Shown one piece after another: positions 24,663 to 33,092 of a DNA stretch of 64,000 nucleotides (the first letter of the stretch is position 1; every line of letters starts with the position of its first letter). Under the pieces are notes generated by a model. That model was not told where the DNA came from and made no database searches. It saw only the letters and a list, made by a program, of their open reading frames with translations. A program made the position numbers and the translations under genes. Source of the DNA: Tsukamurella sp040611135 (GTDB lineage: Bacteria; Actinomycetota; Actinomycetes; Mycobacteriales; Mycobacteriaceae); contig NZ_JBEXNL010000006.1 in assembly GCF_040611135.1 (NCBI RefSeq), positions 124,001 to 188,000 on the forward strand, given 5' to 3'.

Positions 24663-26066
24663 TCAGCCCCTCAGCATCTCCGCTACCAGGAAGGCCAGCT
24701 CCAGGCTCTGCTGCGTGTTCAGCCGCGGGTCGCACGCCGTCTCGTAACGGCCGGCCAGATCGGCGTCGGAGATGTCCTGTGCACCGCCGAGGCATTCGGT
24801 GACGTTCTCGCCCGTGAGTTCCACGTGCACGCCGCCCGGGTGCGAGCCGATGGCGCGGTGCACCTCGAAGAAGCCCTGGACCTCGTCGACGATGCGGTCG
24901 AAGTGGCGGGTCTTGTAGCCCGTCGACGACTCGTGGGTGTTCCCGTGCATCGGGTCGCACTGCCAGATCACCTTGTGGCCGGTCGCCTCGACGGCCTCCA
25001 CGATCGGCGGCAGCGCCGTCCGGACGTTGCCGTTGCCCATGCGGGAGATGAGCGTGAGGCGGCCGGGCTTGTTGTGCGGATCCAGTTTCTTCACGTACTC
25101 GACCGCCAGCTCGGGCGTGGTCGTCGGGCCGATCTTCACGCCGATCGGGTTGTTGATGAGCTCCATGAACGCGATGTGGGCACCGTCGAGCTGACGCGTC
25201 CGCTCGCCGATCCACAGGAAGTGCGCCGACAGGTCGTACAGCACCTGCTGCGCGGCGGGATCGTCGGGGTTGTCCGCGAGCCGCAGCAGGCCGCGCTCGT
25301 AGTCGAGCACGAGCGCCTCGTGGCTCGCGTAGATCGTGGCGGTCTTGAGGTTGCGGTCCTCGACGCCGCAGGCGGCCATGAAGCGCAGGCCGCCGTCGAT
25401 CTCCGCGGCGAGGGCCTCGTACCGGGCGCCGGCCGGGGAATCGGAGACGAACCGGCGGTTCCATTCGTGGACCTTGTGCAGGTCGGCCATGCCGGAACCG
25501 GTCACGGCGCGCACCAGGTTCATCGCCGCACTGGCGTTCGCGTAGGCGCGGATCAGGCGCGACGGGTCGTGCTTGCGGATGGCCTCCTCCGGCGGGAAAC
25601 CGTTGACCATGTCGCCGCGGTAGCTGGTCAGGCCGAGCGCATCCGTATCCGACGAGCGGGGCTTGGCGTACTGACCGGCGATGCGGGCCACCTTGACCAC
25701 CGGCATCGACGCGCCGTAGGTCAGCGCGACGGCCATCTGCAGCAGCGTGCGGATGTTCGCAGTGATGTGCGGCTCGGTGTTGTCGACGAAGGTCTCCGCG
25801 CAGTCGCCGCCCTGCAGCAGGAAGGCGCGCCCCAGCGCGACCTCGGCGAGCTGATCCTGCAGCGACTGGATCTCCGGCGGCACGCAGATGGGCGGCACGG
25901 ACTCCAGCACGGTCCGCATCGCGTCCGCCTGCTCCCGCGGCCAGCTCGGCTGCTGCAGCGCGGGCTTCGCCAGCGCGCCGTCGAGGCGCTCACGCAGGTC
26001 GCCCGGCAGCGCGGGAAGCTTGGGGAGGGTATCGATGGGGACGTCGACGGTCCAGTTCACTGCCAC
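24663..26066 (-). CDS. aroG: Class II 3-deoxy-7-phosphoheptulonate synthase (DAHP synthase)
   Basis: Condenses phosphoenolpyruvate and erythrose 4-phosphate, the first step of the shikimate pathway. The 467-residue protein is the plant-like class II type, as Rv2178c, with GDCAETFVDN near 85, PVVKVARIAGQYAKPRSS near 120, GANIGVK-type loop INNPIGVKIGPTT and CDPMHGNTHES with metal ligands. In mycobacteria the enzyme is feedback inhibited and activates chorismate mutase in a complex. The GTG start follows a TAATCT -10 box by 7 bases, suggesting leaderless transcription from inside the end of the upstream gene. Confidence 0.96.
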   Translation of the reverse strand: MAVNWTVDVPIDTLPKLPALPGDLRERLDGALAKPALQQPSWPREQADAMRTVLESVPPICVPPEIQSLQDQLAEVALGRAFLLQGGDCAETFVDNTEPHITANIRTLLQMAVALTYGASMPVVKVARIAGQYAKPRSSDTDALGLTSYRGDMVNGFPPEEAIRKHDPSRLIRAYANASAAMNLVRAVTGSGMADLHKVHEWNRRFVSDSPAGARYEALAAEIDGGLRFMAACGVEDRNLKTATIYASHEALVLDYERGLLRLADNPDDPAAQQVLYDLSAHFLWIGERTRQLDGAHIAFMELINNPIGVKIGPTTTPELAVEYVKKLDPHNKPGRLTLISRMGNGNVRTALPPIVEAVEATGHKVIWQCDPMHGNTHESSTGYKTRHFDRIVDEVQGFFEVHRAIGSHPGGVHVELTGENVTECLGGAQDISDADLAGRYETACDPRLNTQQSLELAFLVAEMLRG

Positions 26067-26073
26067 GTGAGAC

Positions 26074-26079
26074 AGATTA
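26074..26079 (-). promoter_or_regulatory. -10 box of aroG overlapping the upstream stop codon
   Basis: TAATCT read leftward. Its first three bases are the TAA stop of the exoribonuclease gene, and it ends 7 bases before the aroG GTG. Confidence 0.55.
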
Positions 26080-26553
26080 CGCGGTCACGATCGCCCGGTA
26101 CTTGGCCAGGTTGTGCCGGGCGTCCGCCAGCGCGTCGTGGGCGTCCGACGGTGCCGCCGGCAGGTACGGCCGCCCCCGCTCGTCCCACAGTTGCTTGAGC
26201 TCACGGGTGAACCGCGGCATCGACCGCGGCAGCGCCGTCATCGGGCCCCACAGCTGGCACAGCGCGACGTGATCGTACGCGGCGACCCACGCCCACAGCT
26301 CGATGTCGCCCGGGCCCGCGGTCAGGAAGTCGAGCACGCCGTCGCGGATCGCGGCCCGGGACTGCCACGCCTTGCTCGCCGGCGGCGGCAGTTTGGGCAG
26401 CACGTTGGCGCGCACCCACGGCCCCGCGCGTTCGGGATCGAACTCCGTCGACACGGCGTAGAACTCCCGCCCGTCCTCGCCGACGATGCCGATCGAGACC
26501 AGATCTATGACCCTGCCGTCCTCAATGAATTCCAAGTCATAGAAGTAGCGCAT
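26077..26553 (-). CDS. 3'-5' exoribonuclease (Rv2179c family)
   Basis: DEDDh-type ribonuclease of 158 residues. The first acidic motif is YDLEF near 5-9, the second is in ELWAWVAAYDHVAL, and the last motif is HDALADARHNL near 140. The family is restricted to a few lineages and Rv2179c degrades RNA 3' overhangs; that activity is inferred here. The ATG lies 8 bases after TAACCT, with no ribosome binding site. It sits between plsC and aroG as in M. tuberculosis. Confidence 0.9.
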   Translation of the reverse strand: MRYFYDLEFIEDGRVIDLVSIGIVGEDGREFYAVSTEFDPERAGPWVRANVLPKLPPPASKAWQSRAAIRDGVLDFLTAGPGDIELWAWVAAYDHVALCQLWGPMTALPRSMPRFTRELKQLWDERGRPYLPAAPSDAHDALADARHNLAKYRAIVTA

Positions 26554-26561
26554 GGGCTGTC

Positions 26562-26567
26562 AGGTTA
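26562..26567 (-). promoter_or_regulatory. -10 box of the exoribonuclease gene overlapping the plsC stop
   Basis: TAACCT read leftward. Its first three bases are the plsC TAA stop, and it ends 8 bases before the ATG at 26553. Confidence 0.5.
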
Positions 26568-27296
26568 CGCGGCGCCGGCCTCGCGCTCCGCGCCCGGGAC
26601 GACCACGCCGTCCTTGACGTCCTGTGCGTAGACGTCCACGTAGGCCTGCCCAGACAGCTTCATCAGCTCGTACATCACCTCGTCGGTGATGGCGCGCTCG
26701 ATGAACCGGTTGCCAGACATGCCCTCGAAGCGGGAGAAGTCGAGCGGCTTACCGATCCGGATCTGCACCTTCGTGGGGTGCGGGAGGGTCGAGCCGGGCG
26801 GGTTGAACTTCTCGGTGTCCACCATCGCGACGGGGATGATCGGGGCGCCGGTCTCGAGCGCCATCCGGGCCATGCCCGTCTTGCCCTTGTACAGGCGTCC
26901 GTCGGGGCTGCGGGTGCCCTCGGGGTACAGGCCCAGCACCTGACCGGCCTCGAGCGCGCCGACACCGGCGTTCAGCGCGTCCTGCGCGGCACTCGCGCTG
27001 CCCCGCACGATCGGGATGCAACCGACCGAGCTGAAGAACCACTTCTTGAACGCGCCCTTGAGGCCCGTGCCCGTGAAGTACTCGCTCTTCGCCAGGAACT
27101 TGATGGGCCGCGGCACCATGAGCGGCAGGAAGAACGAATCCATTACCGCCAGATGGTTACTCGCCAGGATCGCCGCGCCGTCCTTGGGCAGGTTCTCGAC
27201 GCCGACCACCCGCGGCCGGCCCAGCAGCCGCAGCACCGGCCCGATCAGGATCCACTTGAAGACCAACCACCACATGTCGCCCAGCTCCTCGTCCAC
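26565..27296 (-). CDS. 1-acyl-sn-glycerol-3-phosphate acyltransferase (PlsC family)
   Basis: Membrane-associated acyltransferase of 243 residues with the catalytic NHLAVMD (NHx4D) near 47-53, the substrate motif EGTRSPDG near 126 and a hydrophobic N-terminus. It transfers a fatty acyl group in phospholipid or related lipid synthesis; it corresponds to Rv2182c. The GTG start follows a TAGAGT -10-like box by about 20 bases, giving a short leader without a good ribosome binding site. It heads the leftward plsC-exoribonuclease-aroG group. Confidence 0.9.
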   Translation of the reverse strand: MDEELGDMWWLVFKWILIGPVLRLLGRPRVVGVENLPKDGAAILASNHLAVMDSFFLPLMVPRPIKFLAKSEYFTGTGLKGAFKKWFFSSVGCIPIVRGSASAAQDALNAGVGALEAGQVLGLYPEGTRSPDGRLYKGKTGMARMALETGAPIIPVAMVDTEKFNPPGSTLPHPTKVQIRIGKPLDFSRFEGMSGNRFIERAITDEVMYELMKLSGQAYVDVYAQDVKDGVVVPGAEREAGAA

Positions 27297-27346
27297 GCCC
27301 TGACGTGCTGGGCCTCACTCTACCGACGATCCCGGCTCCGCGGGGC

Positions 27347-28132
27347 TCAGAGCACCTGGGACAGGAAGGTGCGCAGGCGCTCGCTCTCGGCGTCCTCGAA
27401 CAGCTTCTCCGGCTTCCCCGCCTCCACGACCTTGCCGGCGTCCATGAACACGACGTTGTCGGAGACCGTGCGGGCGTAGCCCATCTCGTGGGTCACCACG
27501 ACCATCGTCATGCCCTCGGCCGAGCACTCGGTCATCAGGGCGAGGATGCCCTTGACCAGCTCGGGATCCAGCGCCGAGGTGGCCTCGTCGAAGAACATCA
27601 CCTGCGGCCGCATGGCCAGCGCCCGCGCGATCGCCACGCGCTGCTGCTGGCCGCCCGACAGGCTGGACGGCCGCGCGTCGGCCTTGTTCCGCAGGCCCAC
27701 GACCTCGAGCTCGGCGAGCGCGAGCTCGCGCGCCTCCTCCGCGCTCAGCCCGCGCAGCTTCCGCGGCCCCAGCGCGACGTTGTCCGCGACGGACTTGTGC
27801 GGGAATAGGTTGAACTGCTGGAACACCATCCCGATGCGGCGGCGCAGCTCGTCGGGATCGTCCTTCAGGACCGACCGGCCGTCGAGCAGGATGTCGCCCG
27901 ACTGGGGCTCGTGGAGCCGGTTCAGCACGCGCAGCAGCGTCGACTTGCCGGACCCGGACGGGCCGATCACCGTCGTCGTGGTGCCGGCGGGGACGTCGAT
28001 GTCCACGCCCCGCAGCACGTGATTCGCGCCGAACGCGAGGTGCAGGCCCTTCCCCTCGAGCGAGACGGGAACGATCGGCGTCTTACCGGGCACGGCGGGA
28101 GTCTGATTCTCGGTCACAGAGTTCTCAGTCAT
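27347..28132 (-). CDS. Polar amino-acid ABC transporter ATP-binding protein
   Basis: GlnQ-type ATPase, 261 residues, with Walker A GPSGSGKST near 60, Q-loop FQQFNLFPH, signature LSGGQQQRVAIARAL and Walker B VMFFDEATSALDPE. It pairs with the binding-protein/permease fusion encoded 5 bp upstream to form an amino-acid importer. The N-terminal 25 residues before the ATPase domain are low complexity. The spacing of the two genes suggests coupling. Confidence 0.93.
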   Translation of the reverse strand: MTENSVTENQTPAVPGKTPIVPVSLEGKGLHLAFGANHVLRGVDIDVPAGTTTTVIGPSGSGKSTLLRVLNRLHEPQSGDILLDGRSVLKDDPDELRRRIGMVFQQFNLFPHKSVADNVALGPRKLRGLSAEEARELALAELEVVGLRNKADARPSSLSGGQQQRVAIARALAMRPQVMFFDEATSALDPELVKGILALMTECSAEGMTMVVVTHEMGYARTVSDNVVFMDAGKVVEAGKPEKLFEDAESERLRTFLSQVL

Positions 28133-28137
28133 GGCGG

Positions 28138-29934
28138 TCAGCCCTTCTCCGCGGCGAGGTCGAGTTCCGCGGGAGCCTGCTCCCGCTTCCCCGAGCGCAG
28201 CCGCGCATCGATGTAGTTCACGAGGTGGGTCAGCGGCACCGTCAGGATCAGGTAGAACAGGCCCGCCGCCACCAGCGGCGAGAGGTTTCCGGTGTTGGCG
28301 TTGAGGTCACGGCCCACCGCGAACAGCTCGCGCTGCGACGCCAACAGGCCGAGGAAGTAGATCAGCGAGCTGTCCTTGATGAGCGAGATGAACTGGTTCA
28401 TCAGGGCCGGGAGCACGCGCCGCACGCCCTGCGGGATGATCACCAGCGACATCGACTGGCGGTAGCTGAACCCGATCGCACGCGAGGCCTCCATCTGGCC
28501 CGCCTCCACCGACTGGATGCCGGAGCGGAAGATCTCGCCGATGTACGCCGCGGCCAACAGCCCGAGGGCGATCGCGCCGAGCCAGTACGGGTTGTTGCCG
28601 GTCACGTCCTTGACGATCGGGCCGATGCCGAGGCCGAAGAGCAGGATCACGACCACCGCGGGCAGGCCGCGGAAGACGTCCGTGTAGACGCGGGCCGGCC
28701 AGCGCAGCCAGCGCGTGCGGGAGATGCCGGCCACCGCCAGCAACAGTCCGATCACGGTGCCGATCAGCCCGGAGACGATCGCCAGGATCAGCGTGTTCGG
28801 CAGGCCGGTCTTGAGCAGGTACGGGAACGCCTCGCGGTACAGGCTCCAGTTGAAGAAGGTCTCGCCCAGCTGCGCGAGCGTCCCCTTCTGCTCCACCGAG
28901 GTCGCGGCCGGCTTGTCGGCGGCGTGCGCCTTCGCGATCGCCGCGAAGTCGGGCAGTTGCGGCGCGGGCGCCGCCTTCGAGCCCGGCTTCCAGCCCTTCG
29001 GCATCTCCCGCGGCGCCCAATCGGTGTAGAGCTTGGCGTAGGTGCCGTCGGCGATGATCGCGTCCAGGCCCGAGTTCAGCGCGTCGATCAGCGGCTGGTT
29101 GCCCTTCGCCACGGCCCAGCCCACGAAGTTGTTCACCGAGAAGGTGTTCTCGACGATGGCCGTGCCGTCGCTGGGCTTGACCTGGCCGTCCGCCTGGGCC
29201 GACGGTGCGATCCACGCGTCGATCTGGCCCGAGCGCAGGTTCGCGTACGCGGTGGCGTAGTCGGGGAACTTCACCGGCTCCAACTTGAGCACGTTCTTGA
29301 CGTACTCGTCCTGGACCGTGCCCTGCACGACACCGATGCGATTGTCGCCCGACAGGTTGCTGAAGCCCTTGATCGGCGAGCCGGACTTGACCACCAGCGA
29401 GAAGTAGCCGAAGTCGTAGCCGTTGGTGAAGGACACCGTCTGGCGGCGCGCGTCGGTCGTGGTGATCGACGACGAGCCCACGTCGTAGCGCTTCGTGGCC
29501 ACCGCGGACAGCAGGCCCGAGAACTCGGTGCCCGAGAACTCGATCTTCAGGCCCAGCTTCTGCGCGATCGCCTTGAGCAGCTCGTTGTCGAAGCCGGTGT
29601 ACTGCCCCGTGGCCTGGTTCAGGCAGATGCTCGGCGGCGCGTCCCCCAGGGTCCCGACGGTGATCGTGCCCGGGTTGATCAGCCCCAGCGCATCGCGGTT
29701 GATCGACTCCAGCGGAACCACGCCCGGCGTCGTGTACTTGTCGACGTCCTGGTCGCCCGCGGCTGCGAGGTTGAGCGGCGCAGCGGACGCGGACGCCTCT
29801 CCGGGCGGGGCGCACTTCCCGGCGTCGGGCGCAGCCGAGGCCGCGCCCGCCGGGGCGAGCAGCGCGAGAAGGAGTCCGAGCAGCGGGATCACGGCCAACA
29901 GCCGGGCGCTTCGGGCGATTCTGGGTGCAGTCAC
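28138..29934 (-). CDS. Amino-acid ABC transporter: fused binding protein and permease
   Basis: One 598-residue polypeptide combines both parts of the importer. A signal peptide (about 1-33) leads into a bacterial extracellular solute-binding family 3 domain (about 80-315, with GYDFGYFSLVVKSG), then a GlnP/HisM-type permease domain from about 355 with about five helices and the EAA-like loop EASRAIGFSYRQSMSLVIIP. The solute domain is therefore tethered to the channel. The GTG start is 6 bases after a TAGGGT -10 box at 29941-29946, probably leaderless. The substrate is a polar amino acid by family. Confidence 0.9.
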   Translation of the reverse strand: MTAPRIARSARLLAVIPLLGLLLALLAPAGAASAAPDAGKCAPPGEASASAAPLNLAAAGDQDVDKYTTPGVVPLESINRDALGLINPGTITVGTLGDAPPSICLNQATGQYTGFDNELLKAIAQKLGLKIEFSGTEFSGLLSAVATKRYDVGSSSITTTDARRQTVSFTNGYDFGYFSLVVKSGSPIKGFSNLSGDNRIGVVQGTVQDEYVKNVLKLEPVKFPDYATAYANLRSGQIDAWIAPSAQADGQVKPSDGTAIVENTFSVNNFVGWAVAKGNQPLIDALNSGLDAIIADGTYAKLYTDWAPREMPKGWKPGSKAAPAPQLPDFAAIAKAHAADKPAATSVEQKGTLAQLGETFFNWSLYREAFPYLLKTGLPNTLILAIVSGLIGTVIGLLLAVAGISRTRWLRWPARVYTDVFRGLPAVVVILLFGLGIGPIVKDVTGNNPYWLGAIALGLLAAAYIGEIFRSGIQSVEAGQMEASRAIGFSYRQSMSLVIIPQGVRRVLPALMNQFISLIKDSSLIYFLGLLASQRELFAVGRDLNANTGNLSPLVAAGLFYLILTVPLTHLVNYIDARLRSGKREQAPAELDLAAEKG

Positions 29935-29940
29935 GCGTGA

Positions 29941-29946
29941 ACCCTA
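29941..29946 (-). promoter_or_regulatory. -10 box of the amino-acid transporter operon
   Basis: TAGGGT read leftward, 6 bases before the GTG at 29934, in the 63-bp gap after the ROK kinase gene. Confidence 0.5.
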
Positions 29947-29997
29947 CGGGGTCTTCGACTCGGAGACGAGATTTAGGATCGTGCGTGATCGCAATCG

Positions 29998-30948
29998 TCA
30001 GGGCGTGACCGCGTCCCGCGCGAGCGCGGCCGCACCGAGCATGCCGGCGCGCTCCCCGAGCTCCGTCGCCCGGATGCGGGCCTTGCGGCGGTACCGCGCG
30101 CCCGTGAGCAGCTCCGCATAGTGGTCGCGGGCATCGTCGAGGAACAGGCGTGAGGACGCGCCCACGCCCCCGGACAGCACGATGAGGTCGGGATCGAAGA
30201 CATCGCTGACCATCGCGAGCCCGACGCCGAGCCACCGGGCGAGATCGGCGACCGCCTCCTGCGCCACCGGATCGCCCGCCTCCGCGGCCGCGGCCACCTT
30301 GCGGCCCGTGAGGGACCCCGGATCCTCGCCCAGCTCGCGCGCGAGCAGCACGCCCCGCGACCCGGAACCGCCCATCAGGTCGATCGCCGTCTCCACCAGC
30401 GCGGTGCCGCTGCAGTAGCGCTCCCAGCACCCGGACTTGCCGCAGTCGCACGGCCTACCGTCGGGCACGACCTGCAGATGCCCGAGCTCCGGCGCGACCC
30501 CGAAGGCCCCGCGGTACAGCTCGCCCTTGATCAGCAGGCCCGCGCCGATGCCGGTGCCGAGCGCGACGACGCACGCGACCTCACTGCGTTTGGCCGCGCC
30601 GTAGACGTACTCGGCCCAGGCGGCGGAGTTCGCATCGTGCTCCATCACGACGGGCAGCCCGAGCCGCGCCGTCATCTCGGCGGGAACCGCGGCGTCGCGC
30701 CACGGCAGGTGCGGAGCGAACGAGACGACCTGCCGTGCCGGGTCGAGGAAGCCGGCGACCGCGAGGCCCACGGCCGCCACGTCGTGCTCCACGCACAGCT
30801 CCTGCACCACCCGGTCCAGGCAGCGCTCGAGCGCGCGGGCGCTGCGGGGCGTCTCCGCGCGGGCCGTGTCGACGACGGTGCCGTCGTCCGTCACGACGCC
30901 GGCCCGCACCGACGTGCCGCCGATGTCGATGCCGATAGTCACGGTCAT
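29998..30948 (-). CDS. ROK family glucokinase
   Basis: The 316-residue sugar kinase has the phosphate-1 motif IGIDIGGTSVRAG at the N-terminus, catalytic Asp in EHDANSAAWAEY near 106, the ROK zinc motif CDCGKSGCWERYCSG near 165 and the adenosine segment LSGGVGAS. It phosphorylates glucose or a related hexose with ATP. The ATG overlaps the stop of the small Cys protein gene (ATGA), so it is translated as the last gene of the coupled five-gene set. Confidence 0.9.
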   Translation of the reverse strand: MTVTIGIDIGGTSVRAGVVTDDGTVVDTARAETPRSARALERCLDRVVQELCVEHDVAAVGLAVAGFLDPARQVVSFAPHLPWRDAAVPAEMTARLGLPVVMEHDANSAAWAEYVYGAAKRSEVACVVALGTGIGAGLLIKGELYRGAFGVAPELGHLQVVPDGRPCDCGKSGCWERYCSGTALVETAIDLMGGSGSRGVLLARELGEDPGSLTGRKVAAAAEAGDPVAQEAVADLARWLGVGLAMVSDVFDPDLIVLSGGVGASSRLFLDDARDHYAELLTGARYRRKARIRATELGERAGMLGAAALARDAVTP

Positions 30949-31403
30949 GCGGGGTCCTCGTCGTCCGGCGCGGCGACGGGCTCGGACAGCATGACGTCGA
31001 TGCGCTCGTAGGCGGTGGCCTGCGACGACGGCGCGGACGGGGCCTCCCGCGCGGCGTCGTCCTGCGCGGCTCCCCCGGTCGCCGCGGCAGCGCCGGCCAC
31101 GGTCGACAGGTAATCCGCCGCCACGGCGGCGGCGGTGACCCGCGCGCTCCCGAGCAGTTCCTCCGCCAGTGCGAGGAGATCGGCCAGGATCTCGTCGGCG
31201 AAGTGGCCCAGGGACTTCGAGGCCTCCGCGGCGAAGGGCTCGATGTGCCGGGCCACCGCTCCGCCGAGCGCGCACAACCGGCACGTCCCCGGGTCGCCCT
31301 CGGGGTGCGCGGAGTGCTCGGCGAGCGCGGCCGCGAGCCACGGCCGTGCCGTCTCGAACAGGCGTGCCGCCGAGCTGAGGAATTCGTCGGAGGAGTCAGC
31401 CAC
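30945..31403 (-). CDS. Conserved hypothetical protein, helical, CxxC motif
   Basis: The 152-residue protein is helical with an N-terminal CRLC pair near 41-44 flanked by His residues, and a disordered Ala/Ser/Pro C-terminal third. Its position next to an ArsA-like ATPase and two START-type proteins matches Rv2183c. No function can be read from the sequence. It overlaps the ArsA-like gene by 8 bp upstream and the ROK kinase gene by 4 bp downstream. Confidence 0.75.
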   Translation of the reverse strand: MADSSDEFLSSAARLFETARPWLAAALAEHSAHPEGDPGTCRLCALGGAVARHIEPFAAEASKSLGHFADEILADLLALAEELLGSARVTAAAVAADYLSTVAGAAAATGGAAQDDAAREAPSAPSSQATAYERIDVMLSEPVAAPDDEDPA

Positions 31404-32628
31404 GGGGCCATACCTCCGGGTCCGGGGCGAAGGTCACGCGCAGCTCCCCTTCCGTGTGGGCGGCACCGGCCACGACGCAGCGGCGCAGGACCGACGGTAG
31501 CCGGATCCGCCGCCGCACGCCGTGCGCTTCGACCACGACATCCTCCTCGACCCTGCCCAGGCCGATGGTCGCGGGGTCGACGAGCGGCAACGCGATCCCC
31601 CACTCGTACCGCACGTCCATGCCCTCGCCGCCCAGCCGGCGCACCTCGGGGGCGGGCACCGTGGCGGGCGCGGCGTCGAGGATCGCCGCCGCGTCCCAGG
31701 CCAACGCGGCCGCCTGCGCGGGAGTCGTCACGAGGTCCGCGGCCTCCGCCAGTTCGACGACGGGACGATCCAGCACCGTCGAGATCTCGGCGAGGGCCTC
31801 ACGCGCGTCGTCCTGCGCGGCGACGCGGGCGCGCACGAGTCGCACGCCGGGGTGCGGCAGGTCGAGCGCGAACCGGTCGTCGAGGTCGATCAGCCGGCCC
31901 AGCACCAGTGCCACGGGCCGCAGGCCCAGCACCTCCAGCGCCGCGAGCTCCTGCCGGGCTCGCGCCGGGCGGCCGGCGTCGCCGGTCAGGACGTACACCA
32001 ACTCCAGCGCGGACCGGTCGGCGACGAACGCGGCCAGCTGCTCGGCCAGGCCCGCGAGGGGCTCGGCCAGCAGCAGCGCCGCGAGCGCGCCCGCGGCGGG
32101 GCCCGACGCCGGCCCGGACAGCCGGATGTGGCGCGGCCATACGCGCTCCAGGTACGCCGCGAGCGACGCGGGCGCGGTGAGCAGCGAGACCAGGCCGTCG
32201 AAGCCCGGGCCGTCGACGACGACGGTGCGGTACTCGCCCGAGTCCGCGTGCCCGCGGATCGCCCGGAGCACGAGCACGTGCTCGGCGTCTGCGAGACCGG
32301 TGAGCTCGGGCGGCTCCAGGGCGAACGGGTCGAAGCCGGAGCCGGCGTCGGCGGAGTCGACGAGGCCCCGTCCGGCCCGGACCGTGGCGGACAGGCTCTC
32401 CCACCACTGCGCGAGCAGCTCGACCGGGTTGAGGTGGACGTGGTCGAAGGGCGCACCACCGTCCGCGAGCAGGGGATCGACCACCCGGCCGACCGTGACG
32501 AGCAGGGTACGGCCACGGTCCGCCGCGCGCGCCGCGAGCGCCGTCGCCGTCGTGGTCCGGCCCGATCCCCCGGCGCCCGCGAGGAGCAGTACCCGCGTCC
32601 CGTCAGCCCCGGACGCCCCGTCCGACAT
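31396..32628 (-). CDS. ArsA-like P-loop ATPase (Rv2184c-like)
   Basis: The 410-residue protein has an ArsA/MinD-type fold: P-loop GAGGSGRTTTA near 20-30, a switch-like region VDGPGFDGLVSLL near 150, and a C-terminal beta-rich ArsA-HSP20-like domain (about 320-410). The P-loop is odd: canonical ArsA has GKGGVGKT, but both lysines are replaced here (Ala and Arg), so nucleotide hydrolysis may be weak or lost. It is coupled by a TGATG overlap to the START-domain gene. No arsenic genes are nearby, so an arsenite-pump role is unlikely. Confidence 0.82.
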   Translation of the reverse strand: MSDGASGADGTRVLLLAGAGGSGRTTTATALAARAADRGRTLLVTVGRVVDPLLADGGAPFDHVHLNPVELLAQWWESLSATVRAGRGLVDSADAGSGFDPFALEPPELTGLADAEHVLVLRAIRGHADSGEYRTVVVDGPGFDGLVSLLTAPASLAAYLERVWPRHIRLSGPASGPAAGALAALLLAEPLAGLAEQLAAFVADRSALELVYVLTGDAGRPARARQELAALEVLGLRPVALVLGRLIDLDDRFALDLPHPGVRLVRARVAAQDDAREALAEISTVLDRPVVELAEAADLVTTPAQAAALAWDAAAILDAAPATVPAPEVRRLGGEGMDVRYEWGIALPLVDPATIGLGRVEEDVVVEAHGVRRRIRLPSVLRRCVVAGAAHTEGELRVTFAPDPEVWPRG

Positions 32629-33092
32629 CAGGATTGCGCCGCCGACTCGCCCTCGACGTGGCGCTTGAGCTCCTTGAGGGCGGTGTCGGTGATCGCCTTC
32701 TCCGCCTTCCGGCGCAGCATCCCGAGCATGGGGATCTGGAGGGTGACCTCCAGCGTGTACGTGACCGTGGTGCCGGCACCGTCGGCCGTGGGCGTGAGGT
32801 CGTACCGCCCGTGCTGCGTGCTCTGCAGCGTGCTCGCCGCGAGGTCCCACTCGACGGATCGGCCGCCCGGGGCCCATCGGTACTCGAGCTCGTAGGTATC
32901 GCGGAGGAAGCCCTCCTCGAGCACGAACCGCACCCGCTTCGGCAACCCGTCCTCGGTGGTCTCGAGGACGGTGACCTCGCGGGCCGCCGAGACCCACTCC
33001 GGATAGCGGTCGAAGCCCGCGATGGCGGCCATGATCCGCTCGGGCGAGGCGGCGATGACGATGGATTCGCGGGTGCGGTCACCGTCGGACAC
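32628..33092 (-). CDS. SRPBCC/START-type protein (TB16.3-like)
   Basis: The 154-residue protein has a helix-grip fold pattern typical of polyketide-cyclase/START proteins: SPERIMAAIAGFDRYPEWV near 14, alternating beta strands, and a long C-terminal helix (RKAEKAITDTALKELKRHVEGE). It matches Rv2185c (TB16.3). Such proteins bind hydrophobic ligands in a cavity; the ligand is unknown. Overlaps of 14 bp with the upstream START gene and 1 bp with the ArsA-like gene show coupling. Confidence 0.88.
   Translation of the reverse strand: MSDGDRTRESIVIAASPERIMAAIAGFDRYPEWVSAAREVTVLETTEDGLPKRVRFVLEEGFLRDTYELEYRWAPGGRSVEWDLAASTLQSTQHGRYDLTPTADGAGTTVTYTLEVTLQIPMLGMLRRKAEKAITDTALKELKRHVEGESAAQS

Noticed and set aside
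31396..32628. Arsenite pump ATPase
   Set aside because: No arsenic transporter or reductase genes nearby, and the P-loop lysines are missing.
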